DNA of 64,000 bases, taken from positions 34,807,914 through 34,871,913 of the forward strand of contig JALMGJ010000002.1 of NCBI GenBank assembly GCA_023362775.1. The letters are read 5' to 3'. The notes under the pieces are model-generated. The model saw nothing but the letters and a program-made list of their open reading frames with translations, was not told the DNA's origin and did not search any database. Made by a program: the position numbers and the translations under genes. Shown here piece by piece: positions 9,913-21,014 of this stretch (position 1 is its first letter; every line of letters begins with the position of its first letter). The DNA is from Charina bottae. Lineage: Eukaryota; Chordata; Lepidosauria; Squamata; Charinaidae.

Positions 9913-10656
9913 TTGATTTTAAATTGTATTTCGCAGCCTGCTGCATGGTTTGGATGAAACAGTGGGTGTTACTGAGAAATAAGGGAATGCTAGTATTGCA
10001 AAGGTATAACCGGAGGTTTCGTTGCCAAGGATTTTTATGGTTCAATAAAGTTAATGTGGATTTTAAAAATCGCTCTGTGAGAAGTGCCATACTAAGAATA
10101 TGGAATAAATGTTAACCCAGGCTCTGCCTGAAGATATCTTTACTGGCCTCAGCACAGGAAGCATTTTATAGAAGAGAAACAGCAGACAGAGAGAAATGGT
10201 TAACATATCAAGATTTACCGATACAGGAAGATGGAGAATTGAAGATGAAGTCAAGAGAACAATTGACTGCAGAAGGATGTAATGTTGAATGGTTTTCATA
10301 TGCAAAATTAAAAGAAAGATTTACCATAGATAAAAAGATTACTGGAACTGAAAAACATAAAATGGAGTTTGAAACTGAATTATGTACAAATAATGAACAT
10401 GTAATTGCGGAAGAAGCTGAAGCTACATACCGAGGCTGCCTGGGTGGAAGAGAGAGAATTGCACTAGGAAGGAAGAAAAAGCCAAGTCAAGCCAAGAACT
10501 AAAATAGATTACCTCACAAATGACCACCAAAGGAAAGAAGTGACTGAGAAATAGCCCAGACAGTATTCAAAAGTCAAAAAAAAAGATGGGGAAACAAAAA
10601 ACCAAGGTAGGGAAACAACCAAAAATTGTCTCTTTTTTCCACATCATGATTCTCAG
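9913..10656 (+). mobile_element. L1 LINE ORF2 C-terminal fragment
   Basis: Broken plus-strand translation 'LYFAACCMVWMKQW', 'LQRYNRRFRCQGFLWFNKVN' and 'MEFETELCTNNEHVI' matches the C-terminal ORF2 part of the L1 at 47.2-47.9 kb ('LYFDACCLLWMKEW', 'MDLCTNDDHVI'). Stops separate the pieces, so it is dead. hAT copy A directly abuts its left end. The last 150 bp before the BovB insertion are probably L1 3' sequence. Confidence 0.75.
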
Positions 10657-10668
10657 AGTTGTAAGTAC

Positions 10669-10994
10669 TTACTGAGAGTTGTACCAGTCCATACTCCAGG
10701 AAATCAAGCCAGACTGCTCACTTGAGGGAATGATATTAAAGGCAAAACTGAAGTACTTTGGCCACATAATGAGAAGACAGGATACCCTGGAGAAGAAGCT
10801 GATGCTAGGAAAAGTGGAAGGCAAAAGGAAGAGGGGCCGACCAAGGGCAAGATGGATGGATGGCATTCTGGAGGTGACGGACTCAACCATTGGGGAGCTG
10901 GGAATGGTGACGGCCGACAGAAAGCTCTGGCGTGGACTGGTCCATGAAGTCACGAAGAGTCGGAAACGACTGAACGAATAAACAACAAACTGAT
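10669..10994 (+). mobile_element. BovB LINE, severely 5'-truncated copy
   Basis: About 326 bp equal the 3' end of the full BovB at 40.66-43.88 kb, including the final codons and the 'ACGAAGAGTCGGAAACGACT' end with an ACAAC-rich tail. It is flanked by a perfect 12-bp target duplication AGTTGTAAGTAC (10657-10668 and 10995-11006). The insertion shows the 5' truncation typical of target-primed reverse transcription. Its remaining open frame, 10679-10981, is the last 100 codons or so of the BovB protein, with a few differences from the complete copy. Confidence 0.93.
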
Positions 10995-11006
10995 AGTTGT
11001 AAGTAC

Positions 11007-11549
11007 CCCTTTACTTAAGAACAAGCTTGCTACCTTGAGAAAGGAAGACGTTACTTCCTCTCCAAAGGAGGTTGAGGAAAGACACCACTTGCCCACCTCC
11101 ATATCACCAAACAAGATTTGTTATAGTTCTAGTTGCCATCTGCCACGAACTATTGGAGGGAATAGGAAGGAAAGGTCACACGATAATCTCTCTTCAGAGA
11201 CCATCCCAAAGGCTCTAGGAGAGCTTTGTCTACTTACAGGTTCCACAGTTGTGGCCATTTTTGTTTCCTTAAACTTGATAAGCTTATTCAAGCTCTAACA
11301 ACGCCTGGTGCTAGTAGTTGCCATGTCGCAACATCTAATGATGCAAGGTCCTCTACTAAAAAGCAATCTGGGGGTATAGCTAGAGTGCTTCAAAAGAACC
11401 AGGCTCTGCTGTCTATCCTATATAACATAGCCTGTTTGCAAGGAATCTTACACATCGGAAAGCAGTAGTAAATCTGCTAAGCAAGCTCCTCAGCTGTCAT
11501 GCCAGGCACATAGATCTGGATACGTATCACTTTTTGCCTAATTTCCTAG
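11007..11549. other. stretch without a recognised gene
   Basis: Two short plus-strand frames (11035-11298, 11226-11468) show no family resemblance. The right part may already belong to the LINE that becomes recognisable after 11.55 kb. Confidence 0.4.
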
Positions 11550-12764
11550 GGTTTAAAAGAATCTGTCTTCTGATGATGAAACTCTATATGCACAATACCA
11601 TCCCCACCAACCCAGTTTAGAATCTGATTTCCTTCCATGACAAGGCAATCAAGGAAGCTGAAAGCAAATTTTGCAGGCTTATGCCTGGCTCAAACAACCA
11701 CAGTAATAGGCTCAATATTTACATCTTGAATGGGTCCCTTAAATCAGACTACCCTGCAGAGCTTACTTACTGGAATGGGTCCAAGAGCAGCCTTTATAGA
11801 CTATGTAATTGTATCTGGAAATCTTCTACATTCTCTTCTAAATTTCTACTTTGACTGGTATCTTCTACAGTTTCTTGATTATTTTAAAGTTTCCCCCAAG
11901 TTGATAGAGATCATTTTCCACTCACTCTAGGCTTATTACCACTACCTGATTGGAACCCCACCAAATTAATGCACAAGTGTAATGCTTTTCCAAGTACAAC
12001 ATCTTGCAGAGTAAAATGGACCATTCAACCTAATAATTTAATTGCAGAACAACAGGCTACTACACACTTTTCACACATGCACTCTCTCTTTGCTATAACT
12101 GACTCAATCAGTGACCTTCTAGAATTATATAATAACCTTGTGCAGGAGCTTCAGAAACATCTACTTTGAAACAACATGAAGACTTACAAGCAGCCTGCAC
12201 ATCCATCAAAAGCATGGCTCGATGCAGACTGTATAGTATCCAGGAAAAGATTAATAGCTAGCTACAGTACATATAGGGCAAATAATAGCAAAATTACAGC
12301 ACAAGATCTACTTAACCAGAAGCAATGCTACAAGCAATTAATTAGGCAAAAGAAAACGGAGGACATGAGAGCATTATGAACTTGTCTTATTCCGTCAGTT
12401 AAAACAAATAATTCATCCCTTTTCTGGCATATCTCTGCAGGATGCCCTGGCCTATGTCAGCTGGATAATTTTATATTGCCAGAAATATGGGAAAAGCACT
12501 ACAGGGATCTTTAAAGACAGCTCAGTGTCTAATAGATCCCCACATATTGACATAGAAGAGCTGCCTTTTTGGCAACCAGTAAAGGCCAAGGAGGTTATGG
12601 ATCTAATTTCCCAACTTAAATCAGGGAAGGCACCAAGTGCAGGTTCTATTACACCTGAGCTAATTAAAAATAATGCAGCATGGTAGGCCCCTATACTAGC
12701 ATCACTTTTCACAGCAATTGATAAATCTGGCCATATACCTAAGGAGTGGGGTTTAGCAATCATT

Positions 12765-13340
12765 GTGCCGATACATAAGAAAGGAAACAAGACTGACCCT
12801 GCCAATTATCGACCTATAAACCTCCTTAATATTATAAGTAAACTTTATGCAAGACATCTTCAGTGGAAGCTCAGAGATTGGATGGAACAGGAAGGACTAT
12901 TGGCAGAGGAACAAGCTGGTTTTAGAGAAAGTCATTCAACAATTGGCCAATGTCTTATACTTCAACATCTTATCAAGAAATACATCTCTCAGAATACTGC
13001 TTTACTTTATGCAGCCTTTGTTGATCTTAAGGCAGCATTTGACTCTATATCTTGGATTAATGTATGGAACAAGTTGTATAATACCACCATTGATCACCGA
13101 CTGTTGTTTCTTATTCATGCATTACACAAAGAAACAGTGTTTAGAGTAAGATGCACATCTCAAGGACACCTGACAGCACCCATTCCAACTGCCAAGGGCA
13201 TAAAACAAGGCTGCATACTGGCACCTCTCTTATTTAATTTTTATATAAATGATGTAGTAGATTGGCTGAATTTCACCCAAACTGAAGAATCCACCCAAAT
13301 TAGCAGAGAGACCTATTACTATACTGCTATATGCAGATGA
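12765..13340 (+). pseudogene. LINE reverse-transcriptase core fragment
   Basis: 191 codons with RT motifs in order: 'NYRPINLLNIISKLYARHLQ' (finger), 'LLAEEQAGFRESHST', 'AAFVDLKAAFDSI' (motif A with the first catalytic Asp), and 'KGIKQGCILAPLLFNFYIND' (motif B). The frame ends just before motif C; the Tyr-Ala-Asp-Asp equivalent ('YADDAV', about 13.33 kb) is in a shifted frame, and 13384-13641 continues with 'YSKTKIMAFANRPKK'. The RT is therefore disrupted by a frameshift at the catalytic motif. Confidence 0.75.
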
Positions 13341-13383
13341 TGCAGTAATCCTCTCAAGGACACCCATTGGACTCAAGAGAGCT

Positions 13384-13641
13384 TTGAAAACCTTTGCACA
13401 TTACTGTAAAGAGAACCAGCTGGAAATCAACTATTCTAAAACTAAAATAATGGCATTCGCAAATCGGCCCAAAAAGTGTTCCTGGACTATTAACAATCAT
13501 GCTGTTGAACAAGTGCAATGTTTTCCATACCTGGGGGTAACCGTTCAGGCCAATGGAAATAAAAGGTCCCGTGCTAGCTATGCTTCACAAAATGCACGTA
13601 GGAGTGCAGCAGCTAAATGTTTTATTGTGAACCAATATTAA
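13384..13641 (+). pseudogene. LINE RT thumb and C-terminal fragment
   Basis: 85 codons starting 'MKTFAHYCKENQLEINYSKT', the region just after the catalytic Asp-Asp of the preceding RT, then 'CFPYLGVTVQANG', which is the usual LINE 'YLG' block. It is separated from the RT core only by the frameshift around 13.33 kb, and ends shortly before the 3' junction with the L2 copy. Confidence 0.7.
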
Positions 13642-13876
13642 ATTAATTTTTTTTTGTAAGGCATAAAAGAGAGAGGTAGATTACTTTTTCCCAATCTCAG
13701 ATTATTTATTTATTTAATTAATTAAATTTATATAACCGCCCATCTCCCCCAACGGGGAACTCTGGGCGGTTTACAATAAAATAGATTAAAACAGGATAAA
13801 ACATCAATGTACAATATATAAATTAATAAATAATTATAAATCCAGATGGAGATGGAATTAAACGAAGGACAATAAA

Positions 13877-14230
13877 TTAAGGAATTAACCACCCCCATGA
13901 GGAACTATCCTTTCCTCCTTCCCATGCCAGGCGGCAGAACCAGGTCTTCAGCTCTTTCCTAAAGGTCGGGAGGGAGGGGATCTGCCTCAACTCTGGGGGC
14001 AAGATGTTCCACAGTGTGGGCGCTACCACAGAGAAGGCCCGCCTCCTAGACCCCATCCGATGGCATTCTTTAATTGATGGGGTTCGTAGCAGGCCCTCTC
14101 TGAATGACCTGGTGGGGCGGGTCGATAAAATGGGGATAAGATGGTCCTTCAGGTATTCTGGCCCCATGCCATGTAGGGCTTTAAAGGTAATAACCAACAC
14201 CTTGAATTGTACCCGGAAGCAGACCGGCAC
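13877..14230 (-). pseudogene. L2 LINE ORF2 C-terminal part after the in-frame stop
   Basis: Same frame as the 835-codon ORF2 (offset is a multiple of three). It encodes 'FKVLVITFKALHGMGPEYL', 'FSVVAPTLWNILPPELR' and 'LPTFRKELKTWFCRLAW', the conserved post-RT tail of L2-type proteins, also seen in the L2 fragment at 48.2-48.4 kb. The preceding nonsense codon makes this copy probably unable to produce the full protein. Confidence 0.8.
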
Positions 14231-14290
14231 CCAATGCAGCTCCCGGAGCAGAGGTGTTATGTGTGCAGATTTTGGTGCACCTAAAATTGC

Positions 14291-16798
14291 TCACGCGGCC
14301 GCATTCTGCACTAGCTGAAGCTTCCGGATAGTCTTCAAGGGTAGCCCCATGTAGAGCGCATTGCAATAATCTACATGGGAGATGACGAGAGCATGAGTGA
14401 CTGTTCGGAGGGCGTCGCAATCCAGGAATGGGCGCAACTGGTGCACCAACCGAAGTTGTGCGAAATCCCTCCTAGCCACGACTGCCACCTGCTCTTTGAG
14501 CAGGAGCCGTGAGTCTAGAAGGACCCCCAAGTTGCGCACCGGTTCTGAATGGGGCAGTGCTACCCCATCAAGAACCAAATATGATAATTTCCCAGAAGAC
14601 GCTAGGCCATCAATCCACAGCCACTCGGTCTTGCTAGGGTTCAATTGTAGCCTGTTGTTCCCCATCCAGGCCCTCACAGCCCCCAGGCACTGGGACAGGG
14701 TTGTCACTGCATCACTTACTTCACCAGGGATGGAGATGTACAATTGAGTATCATCCGCATACTGATGATACCTCATCCCATGGTGTCGGATGACCTCGCC
14801 CAGCGGTTTCATGTAGATGTTAAATAGGAGAGGAGAGAGAACCAAACCCTGCGGCACCCCACACAAGAGGGGCCGAGGGTCAGATCTCTCCTCTCCTATT
14901 ACCACCGACTGGGATCGGCCTCGGAGGAAGGAGGTGAACCAGTGCAAAACTACGCCGCCCACCCCCAACTCCCTAAGCCGCCCCAACAGGATACCATGGT
15001 CGATGGTATCGAATGCCGCTGAGAGATCCAAGAGAGCAAGGATGGATGCACTACCACCATCCCGCTCCCACCAGAGATCATCCTTAAGCGCGACCAATGC
15101 AGTCTCCGTCCCATATCCCAGCCTGAAACCTGACTGAAAAGGGTCTAGATAATCCGCTTCATCCAGGGTCCTTTGAAGTTGCAACGCCACCACTTTCTCA
15201 ACCACCTTTCCCAAAAAGGGGAGGTGGGAGACTGGACGAAAATTGTCCAGGATGGTAGGGTCCAGGGCTGGCTTCTTGAGGAGGGGGTGCACCAGTGCCT
15301 CTTTAAAGGCAGTTGGAACCACCCCCTCCGCCAAGGATGTATTAATCATGGCCTGGACCCATCCACATGTCACCTCCCTGGCTGATTTCACCAGCCAGGA
15401 AGGGCAGGGATCTAAATCACATGTGGTGGAATTAACAATTCGAAAGTTCCTGTCCACTTCCTCAGGTCCAACAGGATCAAATCGTTCCCAGATAACAGGG
15501 CAAGACCATTCTCCCGGCATCTCCCCAGACTGTATTTCATGCATGGAGTCCAACTTAGACCGAATCCGAGCAATTTTATCCTGCAGATGCTCAGCAAATT
15601 CTTCCGCATGGCCCTGCAGGTGGGTGGTCGATACCACCCTACCCAAGAGAGTTTGAGTAATCTTGAACAGGGCCGTTGGACAGCATTCTGAGGATGCAAT
15701 AAGGGCGGAGAAATATTCATGTTTCGCCGCTCTTACCGCCACAAGGTAGGCCTTAATAGCGGCTCTAGATTGTGTTCGGTCCGATTCCGCCTTCGTTTTT
15801 CTCCAGCGGCGCTCTAGACGTCTCTTCACCCTCTTCAAGGCCCTCAACTCCTCCGTAAACCACGGGGAGTGACAGGTCGAATGGGGTTGGAGAGCTCGCA
15901 TCGGCGCGGTCCTGTCCAAGGCACTGGCCGCCTCCCTGTTCCAGGCTGCAGCCAATGCCTCCGCTGGACCGTGCAGCAGATCTTCAGGTATTACCCCCAA
16001 CTCCCTCTGAAACCTCATTGGGTACATAAGTCGCCGGGGGCAGACCAATCGAATAGGTCCTGCCTCCCTGCGGAGTGGGGCGGCATAAGAGAATCTTAAG
16101 GAAATCAGGACGTGATCTGACCATGACAACGGGGATAGTTCTAACTTTCCCCTCAGGTCACTTTGCCATTGCTCTGACAAGAAAACCAAATCCAGGGTGA
16201 GTCCACTGTCTCGAGTCGGGTCCTGAATAATCTGGGACAGGCCCATGGCTGCCATGGTTGCCATGAACTCCCGAGCTGCTTCCGAGGCACGTCCCAGGGA
16301 CGGCAGGTTAAAATCCCCCAAGACCATAAGCCTGGGGAACTCCACCGCCAACCCCGAGACGGCCTCCAGCAGCTCAGGCAGGGAGGTTGCTACGCAGCAG
16401 GGAGGCTGGTACAATAGCAACACTCCCAACTGTTCACAGGCACCCAACTTGAAAAACAGGGTCTCACATCCGGATACTTGTGGAGCAAGGCCCCTGAAAG
16501 CCATCAAAGACTCTCTGATGATAACTGCCACCCCTCCTCCCCTGCCCCGGTCTCTCGGCTGGTGCCACACCTGAAATCCGGCTGGGCACATTTCCGAGAG
16601 GGCTACCCCTTCCTCTGGGCCCAGCCAGGTCTCAGTAATACACGCCAGGTCGGCCCCTCTCTCCGTGATTAATTCACTTATGAGAGGGGCTTTGTTGTTT
16701 ACTGACCTGGCATTGAGTAGCAGCAGCCGAAAACCGGAGCCCTCGAGGATCTGCTGTCCAGAGCCTGGGGTTGAACTCAGAGGACCGGAACGCACCAC
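14291..16798 (-). CDS. L2 LINE ORF2 polyprotein (endonuclease and reverse transcriptase)
   Basis: 835 codons. An APE-type endonuclease occupies roughly residues 25-260 ('LLLNARSVNNKAP', 'ITETWLGPE', 'LMVLGDFNLPSLG', 'SWSDHVLIS'). A basic linker follows ('LKRVKRRLERRWRKTK'). The reverse transcriptase spans about residues 430-800, with 'NFRPVSHLPFLGKVVEKVV', 'LLDLSAAFDTIDH' (motif A), 'GVPQGLVLSPLLFNIYM' (motif B) and 'YHQYADDTQLYIS' (catalytic Asp-Asp). All catalytic residues I can check are present. A single TGA after 'LVQNAAA' ends the frame; the same frame resumes and encodes the C-terminal part to 13877. The position of the first ATG relative to the true start is unknown. Confidence 0.85.
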   Translation of the reverse strand: MVRSGPLSSTPGSGQQILEGSGFRLLLLNARSVNNKAPLISELITERGADLACITETWLGPEEGVALSEMCPAGFQVWHQPRDRGRGGGVAVIIRESLMAFRGLAPQVSGCETLFFKLGACEQLGVLLLYQPPCCVATSLPELLEAVSGLAVEFPRLMVLGDFNLPSLGRASEAAREFMATMAAMGLSQIIQDPTRDSGLTLDLVFLSEQWQSDLRGKLELSPLSWSDHVLISLRFSYAAPLRREAGPIRLVCPRRLMYPMRFQRELGVIPEDLLHGPAEALAAAWNREAASALDRTAPMRALQPHSTCHSPWFTEELRALKRVKRRLERRWRKTKAESDRTQSRAAIKAYLVAVRAAKHEYFSALIASSECCPTALFKITQTLLGRVVSTTHLQGHAEEFAEHLQDKIARIRSKLDSMHEIQSGEMPGEWSCPVIWERFDPVGPEEVDRNFRIVNSTTCDLDPCPSWLVKSAREVTCGWVQAMINTSLAEGVVPTAFKEALVHPLLKKPALDPTILDNFRPVSHLPFLGKVVEKVVALQLQRTLDEADYLDPFQSGFRLGYGTETALVALKDDLWWERDGGSASILALLDLSAAFDTIDHGILLGRLRELGVGGVVLHWFTSFLRGRSQSVVIGEERSDPRPLLCGVPQGLVLSPLLFNIYMKPLGEVIRHHGMRYHQYADDTQLYISIPGEVSDAVTTLSQCLGAVRAWMGNNRLQLNPSKTEWLWIDGLASSGKLSYLVLDGVALPHSEPVRNLGVLLDSRLLLKEQVAVVARRDFAQLRLVHQLRPFLDCDALRTVTHALVISHVDYCNALYMGLPLKTIRKLQLVQNAAA

Positions 16799-17725
16799 CG
16801 ATACTAAACATCAGGGGCGCCTTCCCCAAAGATGGTCTGTCCTCTGGTTCCCATCATAATATCTCCTGCCCGTCACCACCTCGATTGCATTACCCACATT
16901 ACTGTCCCCAGAGTTCCCTGGCCCGGTCGCCTCCACTCCCGGAGCCCTCGAAAACCTGGATCTAAGCGGGGATCTCTTCCATCTATCCATCCTTTCACTC
17001 TCAATCTTCCTGGGGAGTCGTAGGCCACCAGCGCAACCAGCGAAAGCTCTCGGCGCTGGAAAGCCTCAACCGCCCCATTCCATTCACCAATCCAATCACT
17101 CACTATGCCCCCTGTGGCCTCTCTCACTAGCCACAAAGGGGCAAACAGTCACTCTTACCTACCCTGTCTCTCACTCAGGGTTAGGTACTCTCTCAGTCCC
17201 ATACAATCCTGGACCCCCTCCCGCCACTCTCACTTGCGGGGGGGAACCACACTCACACAAGAGACCCCGCAATTTCGTGCCGCCCTGGCAGTGGGGGTGG
17301 TTGTCCTTCAGTAACCAACAAGCTAACGCTATTGGGAAGATCTTCATTAATCCCAATAGTGGAGTCCAATATAAAGTATGTAAAAATATACAAGTCCATT
17401 CAGTCTCGGGAGCACCCCAGTTCCAGTTCATTAATCTTTGGGGAGCTGCTTCGCACTCCACACACCCCACAGTCCTCTCGGTGCCGGTGCCGTTTCTAGC
17501 TGGTCTCCACCGGCCACCGTAAACGTCCCTTCTCTGGCTGCTGGGCCACAGTCTCCACAGCCACCCATTCCTCGCTGGGGTCCCCCCAAGTCCGCTAGAC
17601 CCATCGGACTCCACCACGCTGCGTCGCTCCGTCTGGGAGGGCTACCAGGCTCCAAGCTCCATCAAGCTCTGCTGGGCCCTGCTAGGCCGCGACTCCGGCA
17701 ACTCCGGCAACTCCGCTGGGCTTCT

Positions 17726-17768
17726 GTATATTATAATATAATATAATTATAATATATATTATATTATA
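17726..17768. repeat. AT-rich microsatellite (TATAATA type)
   Basis: Imperfect TATAATATAATATAAT run just beyond the L2 leader. It can fold on itself. No element boundary was determined here. Confidence 0.8.
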
Positions 17769-17799
17769 GTCCCTTTGGGGGAGATGGCGCGGTGATAAA

Positions 17800-19690
17800 A
17801 GTCCAATAAATAAATTTTCTAGAGCAAGCTGTCTATCACGGAAAACAAAATGGTGAAAATGTCTTAATATTAGAATATCAACTATAGAAGAAGCAGGCTT
17901 GGCCAATGGACTTCACAGATATTTGTCGTATAAGGAAACAAAAGAAAATAAGAATTTGAAGGGACATGTTATAAAGGAAGGTCTGTTAAAAATTTGGAAT
18001 TCCTTAAAAGCAAGGGTAAGTCCAACTATTTAGCCACTAGCATCACTGTCAAATGCTTTCTACTTTAAAGATAAATACAGTAAGAAAGATCTGATTACAG
18101 ATGCCAACGCAATCCATCTGGACTTAAGAAACTAAGGACACAACATGAATGGCTTAATGAAGGAAGGAATCCACTTTGGTTAATATATGTGCAAATAACT
18201 GGAAAAAGAAAACATGATCTTAAGAAGGAAGGACCCTGAAAAAGAAGACAGAATTTGAAAGACTTACACAAAATCAAGATAATTTATTAGGATATATTTA
18301 CAAATGGTTCCTTAAATATGACACAGAGACAGAAAAAATAACAATTGTATGATAAACTGGAGGCAAAATTTCAAAGGAGCAATAACAGTGGAACAATGAG
18401 AAGCTCTATGGGGAAAAAAAACAATAAAATTTACACCAAGCTCCAATCTGAGGGATGGTATATAACTCCGTTATATTTCTAAGATGAATAAATCCTACAA
18501 CAATAAATGTTGGAAATGCCACAGAAAAGAACAAACATTTTATCGTATGTGGTGGTTACTCAAAAGACTCAAAAGCACTGGAAAGAAATTCACCAAACCA
18601 TTCAGAAAATTCAGAGAATAACATTCAAATTAAAACCACAAATATTTTCATTAGGTATGATCCCAGAGTATATAAATGAAAAGCATCACCATTTATTAAG
18701 TTATGCTGACAGTGGCAAGAATCAATCTGGCACAGCCTTGGAGAAGAGAAACCTTGTTGTCAAGAGTAGGTTGGGAGTCTAAAATTGAAGAATATACAGC
18801 AATGTAAAAATCAACTGTATATATTTGCAGTTGAAGTCGAACCAGCAGGCATGTTACTCTTATATCACACAGCAACGCAAGCTAAAACACTTAGAACATA
18901 GCTTTCCAAACTGTGTGTCGCGACACGTTTGTGTGCCAGCTGCAGTGTCTGGGTGTGTCACGGCTGCTGCTTCCTCCAATCTCTGCCAGGATTCTGCACA
19001 GGTCCTAGTGCCTGCTTTGTGCCTTGCTGCCTCCAAATCTGCTGTGATTCCACGCAGGTCCTAGTGCCTGCTTTGTGCCCTGCTGTAAGAGTGTGTCACG
19101 AAATGATGCCCTGCTGTAAGAGTGTATCGCGAAATGATGCATATCTAAAAAGTGTGTCACCAACATGAAAAGTTTGGAAAGCTCTGACTTAGAAGATGGT
19201 TTTTGAAGAAAAAGAGAAATTCAGTCATCATCAACAACATCATCATCGTCATCCAGGCAGAAATGAATCCTAATGTTCAAAGTAAAATACAAAAATATTC
19301 AGGTAACAATTTGTGGCTGGAAAATAAAAGAGGGGGAGGGAAAAGAGGGGGGCTACCAGAATGCCCTTTTTAATAATTTTTAAAATTTTGTTTCTTTGTT
19401 TTACTTTTTTAACCTTAAAAAATCTTATATAACTGTCATTTATGTATGTATATGTATCTTTTTCCTTTCTAGTTGTTTTTCCTTTTTTTGTTTGCATGTT
19501 TTTCATTACGGTGCATGACCGAAAAGAATTATGGCTTCCTGCTCATTGTGCCAACTTCTATATGTATGTATCGGTGAATGTATGCCCTGTATATTTTGGG
19601 CTTTTCTTTTTAGCTTTCCTTCTTTGGTAATAATTCTGTGTATTCTTTCTCTGTGTTTGTTTTGAATTTAGTTTATAATAATAATAATTA
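17800..19690 (+). mobile_element. L1 LINE 3' portion, decayed, with nested hAT
   Basis: Degenerate plus-strand L1 ORF2 C-terminal region. The recognisable piece near 18.51 kb reads 'CWKCHRKEQTFYRMWW', the L1 'CWKC' zinc-knuckle-like block. The same block appears in another L1 fragment at 35.9 kb ('CWKCHDKEGTFYH'). An AT-rich 3' UTR follows and ends in ATAATAATAATTAAAAAG near 19.69 kb. A short hAT interrupts it at 18897-19186. Stops throughout; no product. Confidence 0.7.
18897..19186. mobile_element. short hAT MITE, family 2, copy 1
   Basis: 290 bp with perfect 8-bp target duplication ACTTAGAA (18889-18896 and 19187-19194). Terminal repeats are 'AGCTTTCCAAACTGTGTGTC' and its complement-like 'AAAGTTTGGAAAGCTCTG'. 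The interior repeats GTGTGTC phrases and has two tandem copies of a 'CTAGTGCCTGCTTTGTGCC' unit. Non-coding; it inserted into the old L1. Copies 2 and 3 lie at 34.4 and 50.6 kb. Confidence 0.9.
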
Positions 19691-20052
19691 AAAAGGGTTC
19701 CTAATTTCCTTATTGGGAGAACTAAAAGATGAGATTGAGGTTAGTTTCTGGAGAAAGGCTATCTATGTGGTTGTTAAGAGTCAACAACGAATAGGCGGTC
19801 TTTAATAATGCTAATCTCTCCAATAAATCAAAATAAATAAATCAAAATAAATCAAAGGTATGTAGAAACTGCTGTGCCCCATCTAAGTCAGCAAGAAGTT
19901 CCCAAGGCTAGAACAGGCTTCAGCTTTAGACCTATAATGGTCTTTCTTGGTTGTTCTTGATGGAAGAGAAGGGAAGAGCCTTCTTCCAGAAAAATTCACT
20001 GTGATTCTGGGAAGATTGCAACCCTCCAACATTGACCTTCTTTATTGCTCAT
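19691..20052. other. spacer without a recognised gene
   Basis: AT-rich sequence with a CAAAATAAATAAAT-like tract near 19.84 kb. Nothing else is recognised. Confidence 0.5.
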
Positions 20053-20104
20053 CTGACCATATTTCCTTGAGACAAAAATGGGACATTGGGATGGAAAAAA
20101 CGGG

Positions 20105-20405
20105 ACAGGGGTCCCCGCCCCCCGAGTCCACGTGATTGGCTCCTGCTTGCAAACCCACCCCCAATCCGCATGATTGGCTCCTGCCTGCAAACTCCGCCCC
20201 CTAGTCCGTGCGATTGGCTCCCGACTGCAAACTCCGCCCCCCGGTCCATGCGATTGGCTCCCACCTGCAAACCCTGCCCCCAGCCCACCCAATTGGCTTC
20301 CGCCTGCAAACCCCACCCCCCGTTATGCATGATTGGCTCCCGCCTGCAAACCCTGCCCCCTGTTATGCGCGATTGGCTCCCGCCTGCAAACCCCGCCCCC
20401 CCAGT
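20105..20405 (-). repeat. CCAAT/GC-box minisatellite, 7 units (hAT copy B)
   Basis: Seven tandem units of about 40 bp, read on the plus strand as 'ATTGGCTCCCGCCTGCAAAC' followed by 'CCCCGCCCCC'-like runs. Some units have diverged ('CCCACCCCC', 'CTCCGCCCCC'). Each unit carries an inverted CCAAT box, and several carry a GC box. Confidence 0.9.
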
Positions 20406-20747
20406 CCATGGAAAAATTGTCTTCCACGAAACTGGTCCCTCGTGCCAAAAAGTTTGGGTACCTCTGCTTAAACAGATTACTGTTTATATAAAAAGACTTG
20501 CAATCACCCACAAGGTCTGGGTCAAGGTTCCCTTTTGCAATAGGGTGAGACTGGAAATGTATATATTGACTGTCAAAGGGAACCTTGACCCAGACCTTGC
20601 CCTGCTGCCAATTGGTCCTATACAGTATTTCTAGTCTTGCCATATTGTCAAAGTTTGACAATACGGCAAGACTAGAAATATAGGACAAGGTCTAACTAAG
20701 GCACACTGGAGTTTGATATCCTAAGATGTTATGGACTGCAGATCTCA

Positions 20748-21014
20748 TCAGCTGCGTCTATTCAGGCGGGAAGGGCCGCCCAGCCCACCGTGGCCCCAAC
20801 GGTAGACTGTGCCTGTCCAGAGGGGTTCTCCCGCCAGCACCAGCTCCAGCACCGCAGACGCGAACATCACCTCCCCCGCGCCTGTTCCGAAGGGACAGAA
20901 CAGGATGTAGCCGGCCCCACTGCCATCCTGCATACCTCCAGCGAGGGCTGGCATCACCACCAGCAGCAGCAGCTCCAGGAGGCGGAGGCAGCTCTGTACC
21001 TGGAGGGGCTGCAT
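20748..21014 (-). CDS. 88-codon POFUT1-like frame in hAT copy B
   Basis: Counterpart of the frame at 9065-9331 in copy A, with the same length and only a few substitutions (for example 'GAGEVMFAS' in place of 'GAGEAMFAS'). The same caution applies: the signal-peptide-like start and 'AGYILFCP' block resemble a host first exon, but coding function is unproven. Confidence 0.25.
   Translation of the reverse strand: MQPLQVQSCLRLLELLLLVVMPALAGGMQDGSGAGYILFCPFGTGAGEVMFASAVLELVLAGEPLWTGTVYRWGHGGLGGPSRLNRRS

Larger units (their letters stand above)
11550..13690 (+). mobile_element. non-LTR retrotransposon of Ingi/Vingi-like type, decayed
   Basis: Plus-strand LINE distinct from the L1, L2 and BovB copies. 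Endonuclease remnants occur at 11.6-11.95 kb ('AAFIDYVIVSGNLLHS', like the Asp-Tyr end of an endonuclease). A linker lies at 11.97-12.38 kb, the RT at 12.6-13.4 kb, and a post-RT region runs to about 13.64 kb. Stops and frameshifts divide it. The clade is my judgement from phrases like 'NYRPINLLNIISKLYARHL'; another clade of the I group is possible. The adjacent L2 tail begins about 13.70 kb. Confidence 0.65.
13697..17650 (-). mobile_element. L2-type LINE, nearly complete
   Basis: Minus-strand element with GC-rich leader (about 16.9-17.65 kb), ORF2 (13.88-16.8 kb) and a short 3' tail ending in TTAATTAATTAAATAAATAA-like sequence. The 3' tail 'GGGGAGATGGGCGGTTATAT' precedes the AT run. The exact 5' end is not clear; an AT dinucleotide tract starts at 17.73 kb. 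It is the best of three L2 copies here and serves to interpret the others. Confidence 0.88.
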